Assembly: GCA_013297875.1 (NCBI GenBank)
Contig: JAAFIW010000019.1
Location: forward strand, 22,304 to 86,303
DNA from: Comamonadaceae bacterium
Lineage (GTDB): Bacteria > Pseudomonadota > Gammaproteobacteria > Burkholderiales > Burkholderiaceae_C
Direction of reading: 5' to 3'
Length of the DNA: 64,000 bases
A program made the position numbers and the translations under genes. How positions within the stretch are numbered: the stretch's first letter is position 1; the number at the start of each line of letters is the position of its first letter. Of this stretch, positions 51,241-61,844 are shown piece by piece. Below the pieces are notes generated by a model, which was not told the origin of the DNA, made no database searches, and saw nothing but the letters and a program-made list of their open reading frames with translations.

Positions 51241-52767
51241 TCAAAAATACAGCCCTTCAAGGCGGCTAGACATTGGGACTTTTCCCTGGGCCAGCAGGTC
51301 GCGGTGTTTGTCCAGGCGCTTGAGGTCGTACAGGTAGTTGACCATCAGCCCATACGACTGGCGCTGGCCTTTGACAGAAGGGTCACCGGCCCAGTTCAAG
51401 CACTCAACCCGTGCACCGTTGCCCAGGTGAAATCGGGCGACGGGATCCAGCGGCTTGCTGTCGTGCCATGCGCGGCCTAGGTACTGCGCGGCGCAGCGCA
51501 GCATGAAGTGGCGCAGCGGTGCGGCCTCTTCAAGCGCCTGCGCATGTTCGGCAGCGGCCAGCACACGCTGCAGCTCGGTATCGGCCCCATCGGCCCCATC
51601 GGCCCCATCGGCCCCATCGGCAGCGGGCAGGCTGGCCAGCAGTGCCGCGCGATCACGCTCACTGAGTTGTGCCAACAAGCCCGCCGCCTGTTTCACCCAC
51701 CAACTGCGAAAACCCGGAATCGGTGACAAGGTGGCAAAGGTGGACAGACGCGGAAACTCGGCCTTCAAGGTTTCCACCACGCGCTTGATCAGCGAATCAC
51801 CAAAGCTCACGCCGCGCAGGCCCGACTGGGTGTTGCTGATGGAATAGAAAATCGCCGTGCTGGCTTTCTTCAGATCGACCGGCTCGGCCGCCTCGTCCAG
51901 CAGCGGCGTGATGCTGTGGGCCAGCTCGCTTTGCATGGCCACTTCCACAAAAATCAGCGGCTCGTCGGGCAGGCGTGGGTGAAAAAAGCCGTAGCAGCGG
52001 CGGTCGCTGTCCAACCGGTTTTTCAAGTCCGCCCAGCTTTTAATGTCGTGCACGGCTTCGTACTGAATCAACTTTTCCAGCATCGACGCTGGCGAGTCCC
52101 AGCTGATGCGGCGCAGGTCCAGAAAGCCCACGTCAAACCAGGTGGAAAACATGTACTCCATCTCCACGTCCAGCGCGCGCAGCCGCTTGTCGGCCTTGGC
52201 ATGGGTGAGCATGTCGGCCCGCAGGTCCACCAGAAAGCGAATGCCGCCCGGATAGGCCGAAAAGCGTTGTAGCAAACGCCTGCGCGGCGACACGGTGGCC
52301 CGGCGGTATTGCACCTGGGCTTCGGCTTCATCCGGCGTGCCCACGGCTGTGAGCAACTGCGCGTGCGCCTTTTGCTCCACCTGCGGGTCGGCCATGAACT
52401 GCTCGCTCATCAAGAGCCAGGTGTCGCGCCGCTCGTCCAGCGTGGCGCTGGCATACCAGTGCGCCAGCGCCTTGGCACGGCGCCCGCCCTCCACTTCGCT
52501 GACGCGCGGATCGACAATGGCTTTGAGCTCGACCCAGGTGCGGCGCAACACGCGCGGCGACAGGGCTTCGGCATCGCGCCGCAAGGTGGCGGCCAGGCGC
52601 TCGTGCGTGCTGCGGTTGACAGGGGTCTGCACACCAGGCGCTACTGAATCAATAGCTGCTTGAGCAGTATTTACATGGGCTGGTAGCCTGTTTGGCACTG
52701 ATGGGGCAGATTTGCCGGCGCGCAGGCTGCGCACGCCGCGTGTGAACCAGTCGGTCGCGGCGGTCAT
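51241..52767 (-). CDS. matA: Malonyl-CoA decarboxylase
   Basis: A 508-residue enzyme releasing CO2 from malonyl-CoA to give acetyl-CoA. The C-terminal catalytic domain is recognisable: FATLSPIPGFRSWWVKQ, and FHLGNGARVECLNWAGDPS with the family's AHVNYLYDLKRL-like ending (here GLMVNYLYDLKRLDKHRD). Two insertions of repeat origin are seen: a dispersed-repeat copy at 52640-52690 ([13 protein letters not shown]) and a Gly-Ala-Asp run from 9-bp repeats near 51587-51622. Its start overlaps the GntR stop by one base. Confidence 0.92.
   Translation of the reverse strand: MTAATDWFTRGVRSLRAGKSAPSVPNRLPAHVNTAQAAIDSVAPGVQTPVNRSTHERLAATLRRDAEALSPRVLRRTWVELKAIVDPRVSEVEGGRRAKALAHWYASATLDERRDTWLLMSEQFMADPQVEQKAHAQLLTAVGTPDEAEAQVQYRRATVSPRRRLLQRFSAYPGGIRFLVDLRADMLTHAKADKRLRALDVEMEYMFSTWFDVGFLDLRRISWDSPASMLEKLIQYEAVHDIKSWADLKNRLDSDRRCYGFFHPRLPDEPLIFVEVAMQSELAHSITPLLDEAAEPVDLKKASTAIFYSISNTQSGLRGVSFGDSLIKRVVETLKAEFPRLSTFATLSPIPGFRSWWVKQAAGLLAQLSERDRAALLASLPAADGADGADGADGADTELQRVLAAAEHAQALEEAAPLRHFMLRCAAQYLGRAWHDSKPLDPVARFHLGNGARVECLNWAGDPSVKGQRQSYGLMVNYLYDLKRLDKHRDLLAQGKVPMSSRLEGLYF
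51587..51622. repeat. 9-bp in-frame tandem repeat (Gly-Ala-Asp)n in matA
   Basis: Four identical tandem units of CGGCCCCAT encode a run of Gly-Ala-Asp triplets between two helical segments; the unit keeps the frame on slippage. Confidence 0.9.
52640..52690 (+). repeat. Dispersed repeat copy inside matA
   Basis: CTACTGAATCAATAGCTGCT then TGAGCAGTATTTACATGGGC and TGGTAGCC. A near-consensus copy read in frame on the opposite strand. Confidence 0.85.
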
Positions 52768-53432
52768 CAGGCAATCCGCGAGCGCTGGGCGCGCGCCAGC
52801 TCGCGCAGGGCTTCGCGCTGGCGCGTGAGGTGGGTTTGCATCGCGGCCTGGGCACCTTCACTGTCGCGGGCCTTGAGCGCCGCAAACACCGCCATGTGCT
52901 CCGACAGGCTTTGCGCCAGCCGCCCGGGCGCATGCAACTGCTGCAAACGCGCCAGCTTGACGATTTTGCGCAAATCGCCAATCACACCGGCCAGCCAGCG
53001 GTTGTCTGCCAGGGTGATGATGGCCTCGTGAATGGCGAAATTGGTTTCGTAGTAGTCGTTGATGCGTTGGGCCCGCGCATGGCGGTTCAGCCGCTCGTGC
53101 AAGACCTCCAGCGCCGCCAGGTCTGCATCGGTGGCCTGGTGCGCCGCCTCAAAGGCGCAGCGGCCTTCCAGCATCGCAATCACCGGGAAAATTTCGTCCA
53201 GATCTTTCTCGGTAACTTCACTGACAAAACAGCCCCGGCGCGGCTCGTGGCGCACCAGGCCCTCGGCCGTCAGCACCTTCAGCGCCTCGCGCAAGGGCGT
53301 GCGCGAGATGCTCAGGTCTTCGCTCAGGGCCACCTCGTCCAGAAACGCGCCGGGCAGCAACTCCCCTGAAAAAATCCGCTCGCGCAGGGTGTTGGCAACT
53401 TCGTGGTGCAGAGAGTTCTGGACTAGGCGCAT
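52767..53432 (-). CDS. GntR family regulator, FadR/FCD type
   Basis: A 221-residue regulator: winged helix at residues 8-75 (ISRTPLREALKVLTAEGLVR) and an FCD effector domain with the metal-site acidic/His pattern (residues about 90-200). First gene of the malonate cluster, in the same direction with a 1-base overlap, so it probably represses the cluster until malonate or a derivative binds (inference). Confidence 0.92.
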   Translation of the reverse strand: MRLVQNSLHHEVANTLRERIFSGELLPGAFLDEVALSEDLSISRTPLREALKVLTAEGLVRHEPRRGCFVSEVTEKDLDEIFPVIAMLEGRCAFEAAHQATDADLAALEVLHERLNRHARAQRINDYYETNFAIHEAIITLADNRWLAGVIGDLRKIVKLARLQQLHAPGRLAQSLSEHMAVFAALKARDSEGAQAAMQTHLTRQREALRELARAQRSRIA

Positions 53433-53485
53433 GTGCTGATCCTTGCCCTACCCGGCAACGTGACAGGAGCCATCAAGGGTGTGGC

Positions 53486-53532
53486 TGCTATTTTTTATAT
53501 AGCTGCTTGAGCTGTATTCACATCGGCTACCA
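53486..53532 (+). repeat. Dispersed repeat copy upstream of the GntR gene
   Basis: GCTGCTATTTTTTATATAGC then TGCTTGAGCTGTATTCACAT and CGGCTACC. Lies in the GntR-lgt spacer. Confidence 0.75.
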
Positions 53533-53617
53533 GCACTTTTCGTCTGAAAAGTGGCTGCCTGTGCTGTCTGAACCTGATAATTTCTCATAATTACAGCGAA
53601 TTATGAAACACCCAAAC

Positions 53618-53639
53618 AAAAAGCCGCAAGCGGCTTTTT
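53618..53639 (-). terminator. Terminator after lgt
   Basis: Perfect hairpin AAAAAGCCGC / GCGGCTTTTT with a two-base loop, 20 bases downstream of the lgt stop; on the minus strand the stem is T-tailed. Confidence 0.85.
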
Positions 53640-53659
53640 GTGTTTTCCGCCGATTCAGA

Positions 53660-54472
53660 TCAGCTTGGCTGCCGCTTGTCGGCCCACAGCCACAGCGCCA
53701 CACCCCCCAGCACCATGGGCACGCACAGCCACTGCCCCATGCTCATGCCCAGCGCCAGAATGCCCAGGAAACTGTCGGGCTCGCGGAAATACTCAGCAAT
53801 GAAGCGAAACACGCCATAGCCAATCAAAAACGCAGCCGACACCTGCGCCGGTTTGCGGCCTTTGCGCGAGTACAGCCACAGCAACACGAACAGCAGCAAG
53901 CCTTCCAGCAGAAACTGGTAGATCTGCGAGGGGTGGCGCGGCTGCAGGCTACCACTGTGGCGAAACACCATGCCCCAAGGCAAATCAGCCGGGGCAAAAC
54001 GGCCCCACAGCTCGCCGTTGATGAAGTTACCCACCCGGCCCATCGCCAAGCCAGTGGGCACGCAAGGGGCCACAAAATCCATCACCTGCCAGAACGGCTT
54101 GCCGCGCGAGCGGGCAAACAACCACTGCGCCGCAATCACGCCCAACAAGCCACCGTGAAAGGCCATGCCGCCCTTCCAGACCATGAAAATCTCCAGCGGA
54201 TGGCCGAGGTAGTAGCCCGGCTTGTAAAACAGGCAGTAGCCCAGCCGCCCGCCAATCACCACGCCCATCACGCCGAAAAACAAAATGTCTTCCACGTCCT
54301 TGCGCGTCCAGGCACCCGGCCCGGTCACCGAAGCAAACGGCTCGTGCTTCAGGCGCCAGATGCCCAGCAACATGAACAGGCCAAACGCGGCCAGGTATGT
54401 GAGGCCATACCAGTGAATGGCGACGGGGCCCAGTTGGAGGGCGACGGGGTCAATGTAGGGGTAGACAAGCAT
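53660..54472 (-). CDS. lgt: Phosphatidylglycerol-prolipoprotein diacylglyceryl transferase
   Basis: A 270-residue inner-membrane enzyme that transfers diacylglycerol to the lipobox Cys of prolipoproteins. About seven helices; the Lgt signature [14 protein letters not shown] and [12 protein letters not shown] are intact. Start 54472 ([19 protein letters not shown]). It overlaps no gene; the LysR stop lies 5 bases above. Confidence 0.95.
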   Translation of the reverse strand: MLVYPYIDPVALQLGPVAIHWYGLTYLAAFGLFMLLGIWRLKHEPFASVTGPGAWTRKDVEDILFFGVMGVVIGGRLGYCLFYKPGYYLGHPLEIFMVWKGGMAFHGGLLGVIAAQWLFARSRGKPFWQVMDFVAPCVPTGLAMGRVGNFINGELWGRFAPADLPWGMVFRHSGSLQPRHPSQIYQFLLEGLLLFVLLWLYSRKGRKPAQVSAAFLIGYGVFRFIAEYFREPDSFLGILALGMSMGQWLCVPMVLGGVALWLWADKRQPS

Positions 54473-54476
54473 GGGC

Positions 54477-55397
54477 TTATTTTGCCTGTGAATGGTGATG
54501 GATCTGGCTGTGGGCAAACGCCACGAAACGCTCTAGCGCAGGACTGGCAGGCAACTGCCAGGCGAGGCTGACCTCGCAAGCGGGCACCCGTACACCCAGC
54601 ACTTTTTTGTACACCACCCCAGGCCGCTGGAACTGGCGCACGCTGTCGGGCACCCAGGCCACGCCCAGGTCGGCCGACACCAGGTTGACGATGGTCTGCA
54701 TTTGAATGGCCTCTTGCGCAACCTGCGGCAGGCGGCCTTGCGCGTGGTACAGGCCAAACACCGCGTCGTGCAATGACGGCGCAATGCGACGGGGAAACAT
54801 TACCAAAGGCTGCACCAGCGCCTTGGCCAAGGACAGCTTGGGCGCGAGGGCCAACGGGTTTTGATCGGCAATGGCCAACACCAGCGGCTCTTGCGCCACA
54901 CGCAGCTGCGTGAGCCCCGGCAGCACAAACCCGGGCGAATGCAGCATGAACCCGGCGTCTACCTCCCCGCGCTGCAAGGCCTGCAACTGCACATCGCCGG
55001 TGGCCTCTACCAGCTCCAGTTGCACGCCGGGCTGCTGTTCGCGAAACGCGCGCACCCAGCGGGGCAGCAAGGCAAAACCCACGGTGGACACAAAGGCCAG
55101 GCGCAAGCGCCCGGTTTTGCCCTGCGCAGCGTCGCGTGCCAGCGCAGGCAAGGCGCTGGCACGGCTCAGCAGATCAAGCACCGGGGGCAGCAGCACGGCA
55201 CCGGCAGCGCTGAGTTGCACGCTGCGCTTGGTGCGGTCAAACAGACGTACTTGCAAGCTGGCTTCCAGCGCGGCAATGGCCTGGGTCAGCGGCGGCTGGG
55301 TCATGTGCAAACGCTGGGCAGCACGGCCAAAGTGCAGCTCTTGCGCCACCGCTACAAACTGTCGCCACAAACGGGTTTCAATCAAGGCTTCTGTCAT
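54477..55397 (-). CDS. LysR family transcriptional regulator
   Basis: A 306-residue regulator. The N-terminal HTH ([34 protein letters not shown]) and a periplasmic-binding-like effector domain (starting near [20 protein letters not shown]) are clear. It is divergent from ilvD with a 101-base spacer, so control of ilvD is likely; the inducer is unknown. ATG 55397 ([11 protein letters not shown]) was taken; the ATG two codons earlier is an alternative. Confidence 0.9.
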   Translation of the reverse strand: MTEALIETRLWRQFVAVAQELHFGRAAQRLHMTQPPLTQAIAALEASLQVRLFDRTKRSVQLSAAGAVLLPPVLDLLSRASALPALARDAAQGKTGRLRLAFVSTVGFALLPRWVRAFREQQPGVQLELVEATGDVQLQALQRGEVDAGFMLHSPGFVLPGLTQLRVAQEPLVLAIADQNPLALAPKLSLAKALVQPLVMFPRRIAPSLHDAVFGLYHAQGRLPQVAQEAIQMQTIVNLVSADLGVAWVPDSVRQFQRPGVVYKKVLGVRVPACEVSLAWQLPASPALERFVAFAHSQIHHHSQAK

Positions 55398-55498
55398 ATG
55401 CAAGATGAATCAATACAAACAAAAAAATATACTAGACCCTTGATTTTTGCACGTGCATACTTTGCAGCGCTCTTGAACCCAAACCCAATGAGACTTTT

Positions 55499-57193
<1,695 letters not shown>

Positions 57194-57448
57194 TCACTTG
57201 CGTTTGATGCGGGTCTTGTTCGGATCGATTCCCATGGCAATCTTGCTTTTGTCGATCCGCGCCTGCTTGCGCTTGTTTTCTTTCTCAACCGCCTTGCGCT
57301 TGGTGTAACCCGACATATCGGCCCAAATCCAGAACACAAACGCGCAAGCAAAGGGAATCAGGCATTCCCACCAGTCCAGCCGGGCCACAAAACCAATTTC
57401 CAGGTACTTGAGCAGCAGTGCCAGCACGCCTGCAATTAAAAAATACAT
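57194..57448 (-). CDS. Small Trp-rich membrane protein
   Basis: An 84-residue protein: MYFLIAGVLALLLKYLEIGF, a second helix with DWWECLIPFACAFVFWIWAD, then a Lys/Arg-rich soluble tail. This is the small Trp-rich protein family of Burkholderiales. Function unknown. It ends at the base following the ilvD stop, so the two transcripts converge. Confidence 0.85.
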   Translation of the reverse strand: MYFLIAGVLALLLKYLEIGFVARLDWWECLIPFACAFVFWIWADMSGYTKRKAVEKENKRKQARIDKSKIAMGIDPNKTRIKRK

Positions 57449-57559
57449 CGCATGTCTCCAGAAGGTAAAGAGTCAGTCAAGAACTTATCCAGGCATTTGG
57501 CGGTCAACGCCCTTGCCTACAATTGCGTTGAAGCCATGTTACCCAACCCTTGAAAGATC

Positions 57560-57892
57560 ATGATGAAAAGCGCCCTGATGTCCACCCGCTGTGTTTTGGC
57601 CCTTGCCTTTGCGCTCAGCCTGCCAGTGGCCACGCCCGCGTTTGCCGACCAAGCCCTGGCAACCGCCAAAAACTGCATGGCCTGCCATGCCGTGGATAAA
57701 AAACTGGTGGGTCCCGCCTACAAGGAAATTGCCGGCAAGTATGCAGGCCAGGCTGACGCCGTGGACAAGCTGGCTGGCAAGATTATCAAAGGCGGTGCCG
57801 GTGTGTGGGGCCCAGTTCCCATGCCTGCAAATGCACAGGTCAATGATGCTGATGCGAAGAAGCTGGCCGCGTGGGTCATGACTTTGAAGTAA
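57560..57892 (+). CDS. Small class I cytochrome c (c551/c5-like)
   Basis: A 110-residue secreted protein: signal peptide (about residues 1-29, ending TPAFADQA), haem site CMACH at residues 39-43 and the axial Met in WGPVPMPANAQV. It resembles cytochrome c551/c552 electron carriers of the periplasm. The first of two adjacent ATGs (57560) was used; 57581 (MSTRC) is less likely. Confidence 0.93.
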   Translation: MMKSALMSTRCVLALAFALSLPVATPAFADQALATAKNCMACHAVDKKLVGPAYKEIAGKYAGQADAVDKLAGKIIKGGAGVWGPVPMPANAQVNDADAKKLAAWVMTLK

Positions 57893-57930
57893 TCCCCATT
57901 TCGCATCCAGCACGCAAATACCCACCCTAA

Positions 57931-57960
57931 AAAACCCCGCTGGTGCGCCAGCGGGGTTTT
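57931..57960 (+). terminator. Terminator after the cytochrome c gene
   Basis: AAAACCCCGCTGG / CCAGCGGGGTTTT hairpin with a 4-base loop and a T tail, 38 bases after the stop. Confidence 0.9.
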
Positions 57961-57987
57961 TTCATTGTTGCGCGATAAACCCACAAA

Positions 57988-58019
57988 ACAAAAGGGCTGC
58001 GCTTGTGGCGCAGCCCTTG
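57988..58019 (-). terminator. Terminator of the tRNA-Asn locus
   Basis: AAGGGCTGCGC / GCGCAGCCCTT stem; on the minus strand a TTTTGTTTTG tail follows. It lies just beyond the 3' end of the tRNA-Asn remnant. Confidence 0.75.
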
Positions 58020-58026
58020 AATGGGG

Positions 58027-58080
58027 TGGCTCCTCGACCTGGGCTCGAACCAGGTACACCTACGGATCAACAGTCCGTCC
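58027..58080 (-). other. attL: 3' fragment of tRNA-Asn(GTT)
   Basis: On the minus strand, an anticodon arm ACGGA-CTGTTGA-TCCGT with anticodon GTT, the T-arm GGTTCGAGCC and the acceptor 3' strand plus CCA are present, but the D-arm and 5' acceptor strand are missing. Identity stops at the anticodon stem, as for a tyrosine integrase that recombines at the anticodon loop. An intact tRNA-Asn should lie at the other end of the element. Confidence 0.85.
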
Positions 58081-58257
58081 AAAATAGTATTTGCATTCGT
58101 TGATTGTCATTGCTAGAATCAATATAAATCAACAATTTACGAGAACGTAACTGGACATGCAACCAGTTTTACTGTTGATTAACATTCCCCAAAATGGGGC
58201 GAAAGTGGCTACACATTGGCTACACAGACTAGCCAACAGGCTATCAAGGGGTTTCTG

Positions 58258-59604
58258 ATGGCACGACCAAAAAAAGACGCGCAGATAGACCTGAGCGAAG
58301 CGCAAGAACTGACAGCGGGGCTAATCGAGCGCCTGACCTGCCGCACCGACATAAAGGCGCAAGCCTTTTTGCGCGACACCAAAGCGCCCGGCCTGCGAGT
58401 CCGTGTAACCAACACTGGCGCAAAGTCCTACGTTTTTGAAGCCAAGCTGAACCGGCAAACCATCCGCCGCACCATTGGGGACGTTCGAGCCTGGGGTATT
58501 GAAGCCGCCCGTAATGAGGCAAACCGCTTGCGCGTGACGTTGGACAGTGGCACAGACCCGCGAGAGGTAGAGCGCGACCGACAGACCGCCGCCGTTGAAA
58601 AGAAGGCCGCCGCCGCTGCCCATGCTGTGACCGTGGGCGAAGTCTGGAGCGCCTACCTTGAAGCCCGCCGCCCGCAATGGGGCGAACGCCACTACAAAGA
58701 CCATGAAACACTGAGCAAAGCCGGGGGCGAACTTGCCAAGCGTGGAACCCGTGGCCGTGGCGTGACCATTGCCGGGCCGCTTTACTCCCTGCTGGCGCTG
58801 CCATTACGTGACCTTGACGCGCCCACCATCGAAGCATGGGCTGCCCGTGAAGCAAAGACGCGCCCTACACCTGCCCGGCTTGCGTGGCGCTGCTTGAAAG
58901 CGTTTTTAGGCTGGTGTGCTGAACAACCGGAATATGCACCAGCGTTGCAAAGCTTGAACGCTGCCAAAACCAAAAAGACCCGCGAAGCATTGGGTAAGGC
59001 TGGCATTAAGCAGGATGCCCTGATGCGTGAACAGTTAACCGTCTGGTTTGATGCCGTGCAAAGTATCGGCAACCCGGTAACAGCCGCCTACCTGCAAACC
59101 CTGCTGCTGACTGGTGCAAGACCGGGCGAAGTGCTGGCGCTGCGCTGGAGCGAAATTAATACCAAGTGGCGTGGCCTGACCATCCGGGACAAGGTGGAGG
59201 GCGAACGTGTTATTCCGTTGACCCCGTATGTCTCGCACCTACTGCACGCCCTGCCCCGTCGCAATGAATGGGTATTTTCAAGCCTGACCGCTGCCAATGG
59301 CGTGCTGACCATCCCGCGCAATCAACACAATGAAGCGTGCAAAGTGGCTGGCATTGATGGCCTGACCTTGCACGGGTTGCGCCGCTCGTTCAAGAGCCTG
59401 ACAGAGTGGCTAGAGGTGCCTGCTGGCGTGGTGGCGCAACTGATGGGACACAAGCCCAGCGCGACCGCTGAGAAGCACTACACCGTGCGACCGCTTGACC
59501 TGCTTCGCGTACATCACGAAAAAATTGAAGCGTGGATTCTGGAGCAGGCTGGGGTTCGGTTTGTTGCCGACACCACAGCGGGCAAGCTGCGCGCCGTGGC
59601 ATAG
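58258..59604 (+). CDS. Tyrosine-type integrase of the integrated element
   Basis: A 448-residue integrase. An N-terminal arm-binding domain (DTKAPGLRVRVTNTGAKSYV), a core-binding domain, then the catalytic part with LLLTGARPGEVLALRWSEI, LTLHGLRRSFKSL and LMGHKPSATAEKHYTVRPLD (Arg, HxxR, His, Tyr). The start ATG at 58258 has AAGGGG six bases upstream; the open frame reaches back to a TTG at 58216. It lies next to the tRNA-Asn fragment, its probable target. Confidence 0.93.
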   Translation: MARPKKDAQIDLSEAQELTAGLIERLTCRTDIKAQAFLRDTKAPGLRVRVTNTGAKSYVFEAKLNRQTIRRTIGDVRAWGIEAARNEANRLRVTLDSGTDPREVERDRQTAAVEKKAAAAAHAVTVGEVWSAYLEARRPQWGERHYKDHETLSKAGGELAKRGTRGRGVTIAGPLYSLLALPLRDLDAPTIEAWAAREAKTRPTPARLAWRCLKAFLGWCAEQPEYAPALQSLNAAKTKKTREALGKAGIKQDALMREQLTVWFDAVQSIGNPVTAAYLQTLLLTGARPGEVLALRWSEINTKWRGLTIRDKVEGERVIPLTPYVSHLLHALPRRNEWVFSSLTAANGVLTIPRNQHNEACKVAGIDGLTLHGLRRSFKSLTEWLEVPAGVVAQLMGHKPSATAEKHYTVRPLDLLRVHHEKIEAWILEQAGVRFVADTTAGKLRAVA

Positions 59605-59635
59605 CGATTGACTAAACAGTACACTATAAAATACC

Positions 59636-59962
59636 ATGATTGAAGTTCGCTTCTACACCGATAGGCAGGGCAATTCACCCCTGATGCAATGGCTAAACGA
59701 CGCCAAAGAGGCACGGGTGAGGGCTTTGGTTAGCGCGAGACTGGAGCGCTTGCGGGGCGGTAATTTTGGCGACTGCAAGCCGCTACGCGAAGGCGTGCTG
59801 GAACTGCGGATTGACTATGGGCCTGGCTACCGGGTGTACCTGAGTAGGCAAGGCCAGTTGCTGGTGCTGTTGCTATGCGCCAGCGATAAGAGCGAACAAA
59901 GCCGCGCCATCAACGAGGCGGTGAAGTATCTGAACGACTGGAAAGAAAGGGGCAAACCATGA
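59636..59962 (+). CDS. RelE/HigB-like addiction-module toxin
   Basis: A 108-residue protein: MIEVRFYTDRQGNSPLMQWL, then LREGVLELRIDYGPGYRVYL and LLLCASDKSEQSRAINEAVK. This matches the phage-derived Gp49-like/HigB addiction killer family, which cut mRNA. The ATGA overlap with the next gene marks a toxin-antitoxin operon that would stabilise the element. A TATAAAA sequence stands just upstream, possibly its -10. Confidence 0.9.
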   Translation: MIEVRFYTDRQGNSPLMQWLNDAKEARVRALVSARLERLRGGNFGDCKPLREGVLELRIDYGPGYRVYLSRQGQLLVLLLCASDKSEQSRAINEAVKYLNDWKERGKP

Positions 59963-60264
59963 ATGCACCGCGTGATGTGAGTTATGACGACTGGCTGAAT
60001 GCCACGCTGAAAAACCCGCAAGAAGCCGCCGCTTACATAGAGGCCGTGATGGAACTGGACGAACCCGCTACCTTGCTGGTGGCATTGCGCCACGTGGCCA
60101 AAGCCCACGGCATGGCAGAGGTTGCCCGGCGTGCCGATGTAGGCGATAAAACCCTTTTCAAAGCCCTCAGTGAAAGCGGCAACCCAACGCTGGACACGGT
60201 TCACAAGGTCTTGCATGCCGTGGGCCTGCGCCTAAGTGTGGTGCCACTGGCGGAACATGCTTGA
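59959..60264 (+). CDS. Addiction-module antidote, HTH family
   Basis: A 101-residue Xre-like antitoxin: the core MAEVARRADVGDKTLFKALS followed by NPTLDTVHKVLHAVGLRLSV is the HigA-type helix-turn-helix of this toxin's usual partner. It overlaps the toxin by 4 bases and should bind both toxin and promoter. Confidence 0.9.
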   Translation: MNAPRDVSYDDWLNATLKNPQEAAAYIEAVMELDEPATLLVALRHVAKAHGMAEVARRADVGDKTLFKALSESGNPTLDTVHKVLHAVGLRLSVVPLAEHA

Positions 60265-60361
60265 CTCCCCCGCAACGCAAGCGCCATGCGGGAACTACGC
60301 AAAAGGCGTCTGTCGATTGCCAAGCCCAGGCTGCGCGCGGTGGCCGGGGCGCTGCGATTAG
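60257..60361 (+). CDS. Possible 34-residue Cys-rich microprotein
   Basis: An ATG inside the antitoxin's last codons opens a frame of 34 residues with four cysteines (CGNYAKGVCRLPSPGCARWP, then GRCD). The Cys-x7-Cys-x6-Cys-x6-Cys spacing suggests a metal-binding or zinc-ribbon-like peptide. It is short and without known homologues to me; chance is possible. Confidence 0.35.
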   Translation: MLDSPATQAPCGNYAKGVCRLPSPGCARWPGRCD

Positions 60362-60382
60362 TGCAAGCTGCGTAAATCAGTT

Positions 60383-61156
60383 TTGCCCCAGCCTAGCCCG
60401 CGCTTAATTACCGCTAGCGAAAAGTCGGATTCCTTCACCGGCAGGCCGGGGCTCCTATTTGAAGCGACACCTGAAGGGGTGCGAATGCCCACATGGATTG
60501 ATGACGAAGGCCGCTTGCGTGAGAGAGCCGACGACAAACACCAGTTCTTACGAAATATCCCGCTGGAATTTTTAGACCCCTGGACGTCCTATGACTCGTG
60601 GGATGCAGAGATTGCTATCAAGCTGATAACCATCGGGTACAACCTTGATATCAGGGCGTATTGGGACGAAGCCAAAGATTTTCCATATGGTTCGACTGGC
60701 TGTGATTCTGCCCACGCCTACGTTTACGTGTATCAACGCGGAATGAGCATCGCTAAATCGAGTATCGCTGCTGGCCCGCTGAAAGACCCGGACACGCCTG
60801 CAAACTGGCTGGCATGGGCAAAACGAAAAGGCTATGACGTTGAGCACCTGGAACACCCGCAAATTTACGCCGCAACGCCTGCGCCAATCACCACTGCTAT
60901 CAAGGAACCATCGTGGAAGGAGTTGGCGCAAAGCAAAGCCCGTGAATTTATCGCCGCTGAAAAAAAATCAGACCGGTACCCAAATCAACTAGTTATTGCC
61001 GACCGTATCGCACAGGAATTTCGAGCTGCTGAGCCGCAGATTATCGGAACTGGCGGTAAGCCGTTGACTGGTACCTACATAAAGCGGCAAGCGCTTCGTG
61101 GAATTTCGAGCGAACAGGGCAAGCAGCTTTCAACGAAGACACGTCGGGGCAAATAG
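60383..61156 (+). CDS. Unknown protein of the integrated element
   Basis: A 257-residue soluble protein I do not recognise. It probably starts at TTG 60383 or at ATG 60485 (MPTWIDDEGRLRERADDKHQ). The N-terminal half is rich in aromatic and acidic residues and the C-terminal third is a basic helical region (ELAQSKAREFIAAEKKSDRY), which might bind nucleic acid. No membrane segment or signal peptide. Confidence 0.5.
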   Translation: MPQPSPRLITASEKSDSFTGRPGLLFEATPEGVRMPTWIDDEGRLRERADDKHQFLRNIPLEFLDPWTSYDSWDAEIAIKLITIGYNLDIRAYWDEAKDFPYGSTGCDSAHAYVYVYQRGMSIAKSSIAAGPLKDPDTPANWLAWAKRKGYDVEHLEHPQIYAATPAPITTAIKEPSWKELAQSKAREFIAAEKKSDRYPNQLVIADRIAQEFRAAEPQIIGTGGKPLTGTYIKRQALRGISSEQGKQLSTKTRRGK

Positions 61157-61160
61157 GGCA

Positions 61161-61259
61161 AGTTTTTCAGGGCGAACAATTGCCCCGCGAAACCCAGCAT
61201 CCATGCGGGTTACAGCGCGATTGAACTATTTGTAGGGCAAGTGTTACCCCGAAAAAACT
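61161..61259. repeat. 25-bp imperfect inverted repeat ahead of the AlpA-like gene
   Basis: Left arm 61161-61185 (AGTTTTTCAGGGCGAACAAT, TGCCC) and right arm 61235-61259 (GGGCAAGTGTTACCCCGAAA, AAACT) agree at about 20 of 25 positions when inverted, spaced by 49 bases. It may be an operator, an origin or a recombination site. Confidence 0.6.
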
Positions 61260-61284
61260 GAGGTCTCTTTGAAAGGACTTCAGT

Positions 61285-61500
61285 ATGCAGACATCACTTG
61301 CAACGCAGTTTCCAGCACTGGAATCTGTAACGCGCCCGACGGTACCCACCGAACAGGCGGCGTATTACCTGAATCGCAGACCGCAGACCCTGCGAATTTG
61401 GGCGATGAATCAGCACCCAATTCGACCGCTGAATATTCATGGTCGGCTGCATTGGAAAACTGAAGACCTGCGCCGTTTGCTGCTGGGGGTGGCCAAATGA
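61285..61500 (+). CDS. AlpA/excisionase-like HTH protein
   Basis: A 71-residue DNA-binding protein: TVPTEQAAYYLNRRPQTLRI then WAMNQHPIRPLNIHGRLHW is a MerR-like HTH_17 pattern found in AlpA and excisionases. It may control the integrase or act as directionality factor. It overlaps the next gene by 4 bases. Confidence 0.75.
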   Translation: MQTSLATQFPALESVTRPTVPTEQAAYYLNRRPQTLRIWAMNQHPIRPLNIHGRLHWKTEDLRRLLLGVAK

Positions 61501-61844
61501 GTGCGCACGAGCCAGCCGACGAAAACGCGAGCATTCCAAAAAGCCCAAAGTTCACCGGTACCGATAACCCGCGCCACTTGCGCGCCATCGCAGCTCTATT
61601 GCGCCGCCCAATAAGCCGCCAGGAACTGGACAGCGTGGCAGGCTGTGCCAATGGCCCGGAACTGGTTGCTGAACTGCGCCGCCGTGGGTTGGGTGAAGAG
61701 CACCTGCCATGTGAGCGCATCAAATTCATTGACCGGGATGGCAACCTGTGCCGCCCCGGCGTTTACAGCCTGACCGCAAAAGGCCGCCGAATGATTCACG
61801 CTTGGCTGGCAACGCGCGGGAAGCCCGGGGCTTCAAATGGCTGA
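61497..61844 (+). CDS. Small winged-helix-like protein of unknown function
   Basis: A 115-residue protein: RHLRAIAALLRRPISRQELD, SVAGCANGPELVAELRRRGL and VYSLTAKGRRMIHAWL read like a winged helix. It overlaps both neighbours (4 and 8 bases), so it is translated with the relaxase-like gene. Possibly a regulator of mobilisation (inference). Confidence 0.65.
   Translation: MSAHEPADENASIPKSPKFTGTDNPRHLRAIAALLRRPISRQELDSVAGCANGPELVAELRRRGLGEEHLPCERIKFIDRDGNLCRPGVYSLTAKGRRMIHAWLATRGKPGASNG

Noticed and set aside
58027..58080. Functional tRNA-Asn
   Set aside because: Lacks the D-arm and 5' acceptor strand, so it can only be an attachment-site fragment.
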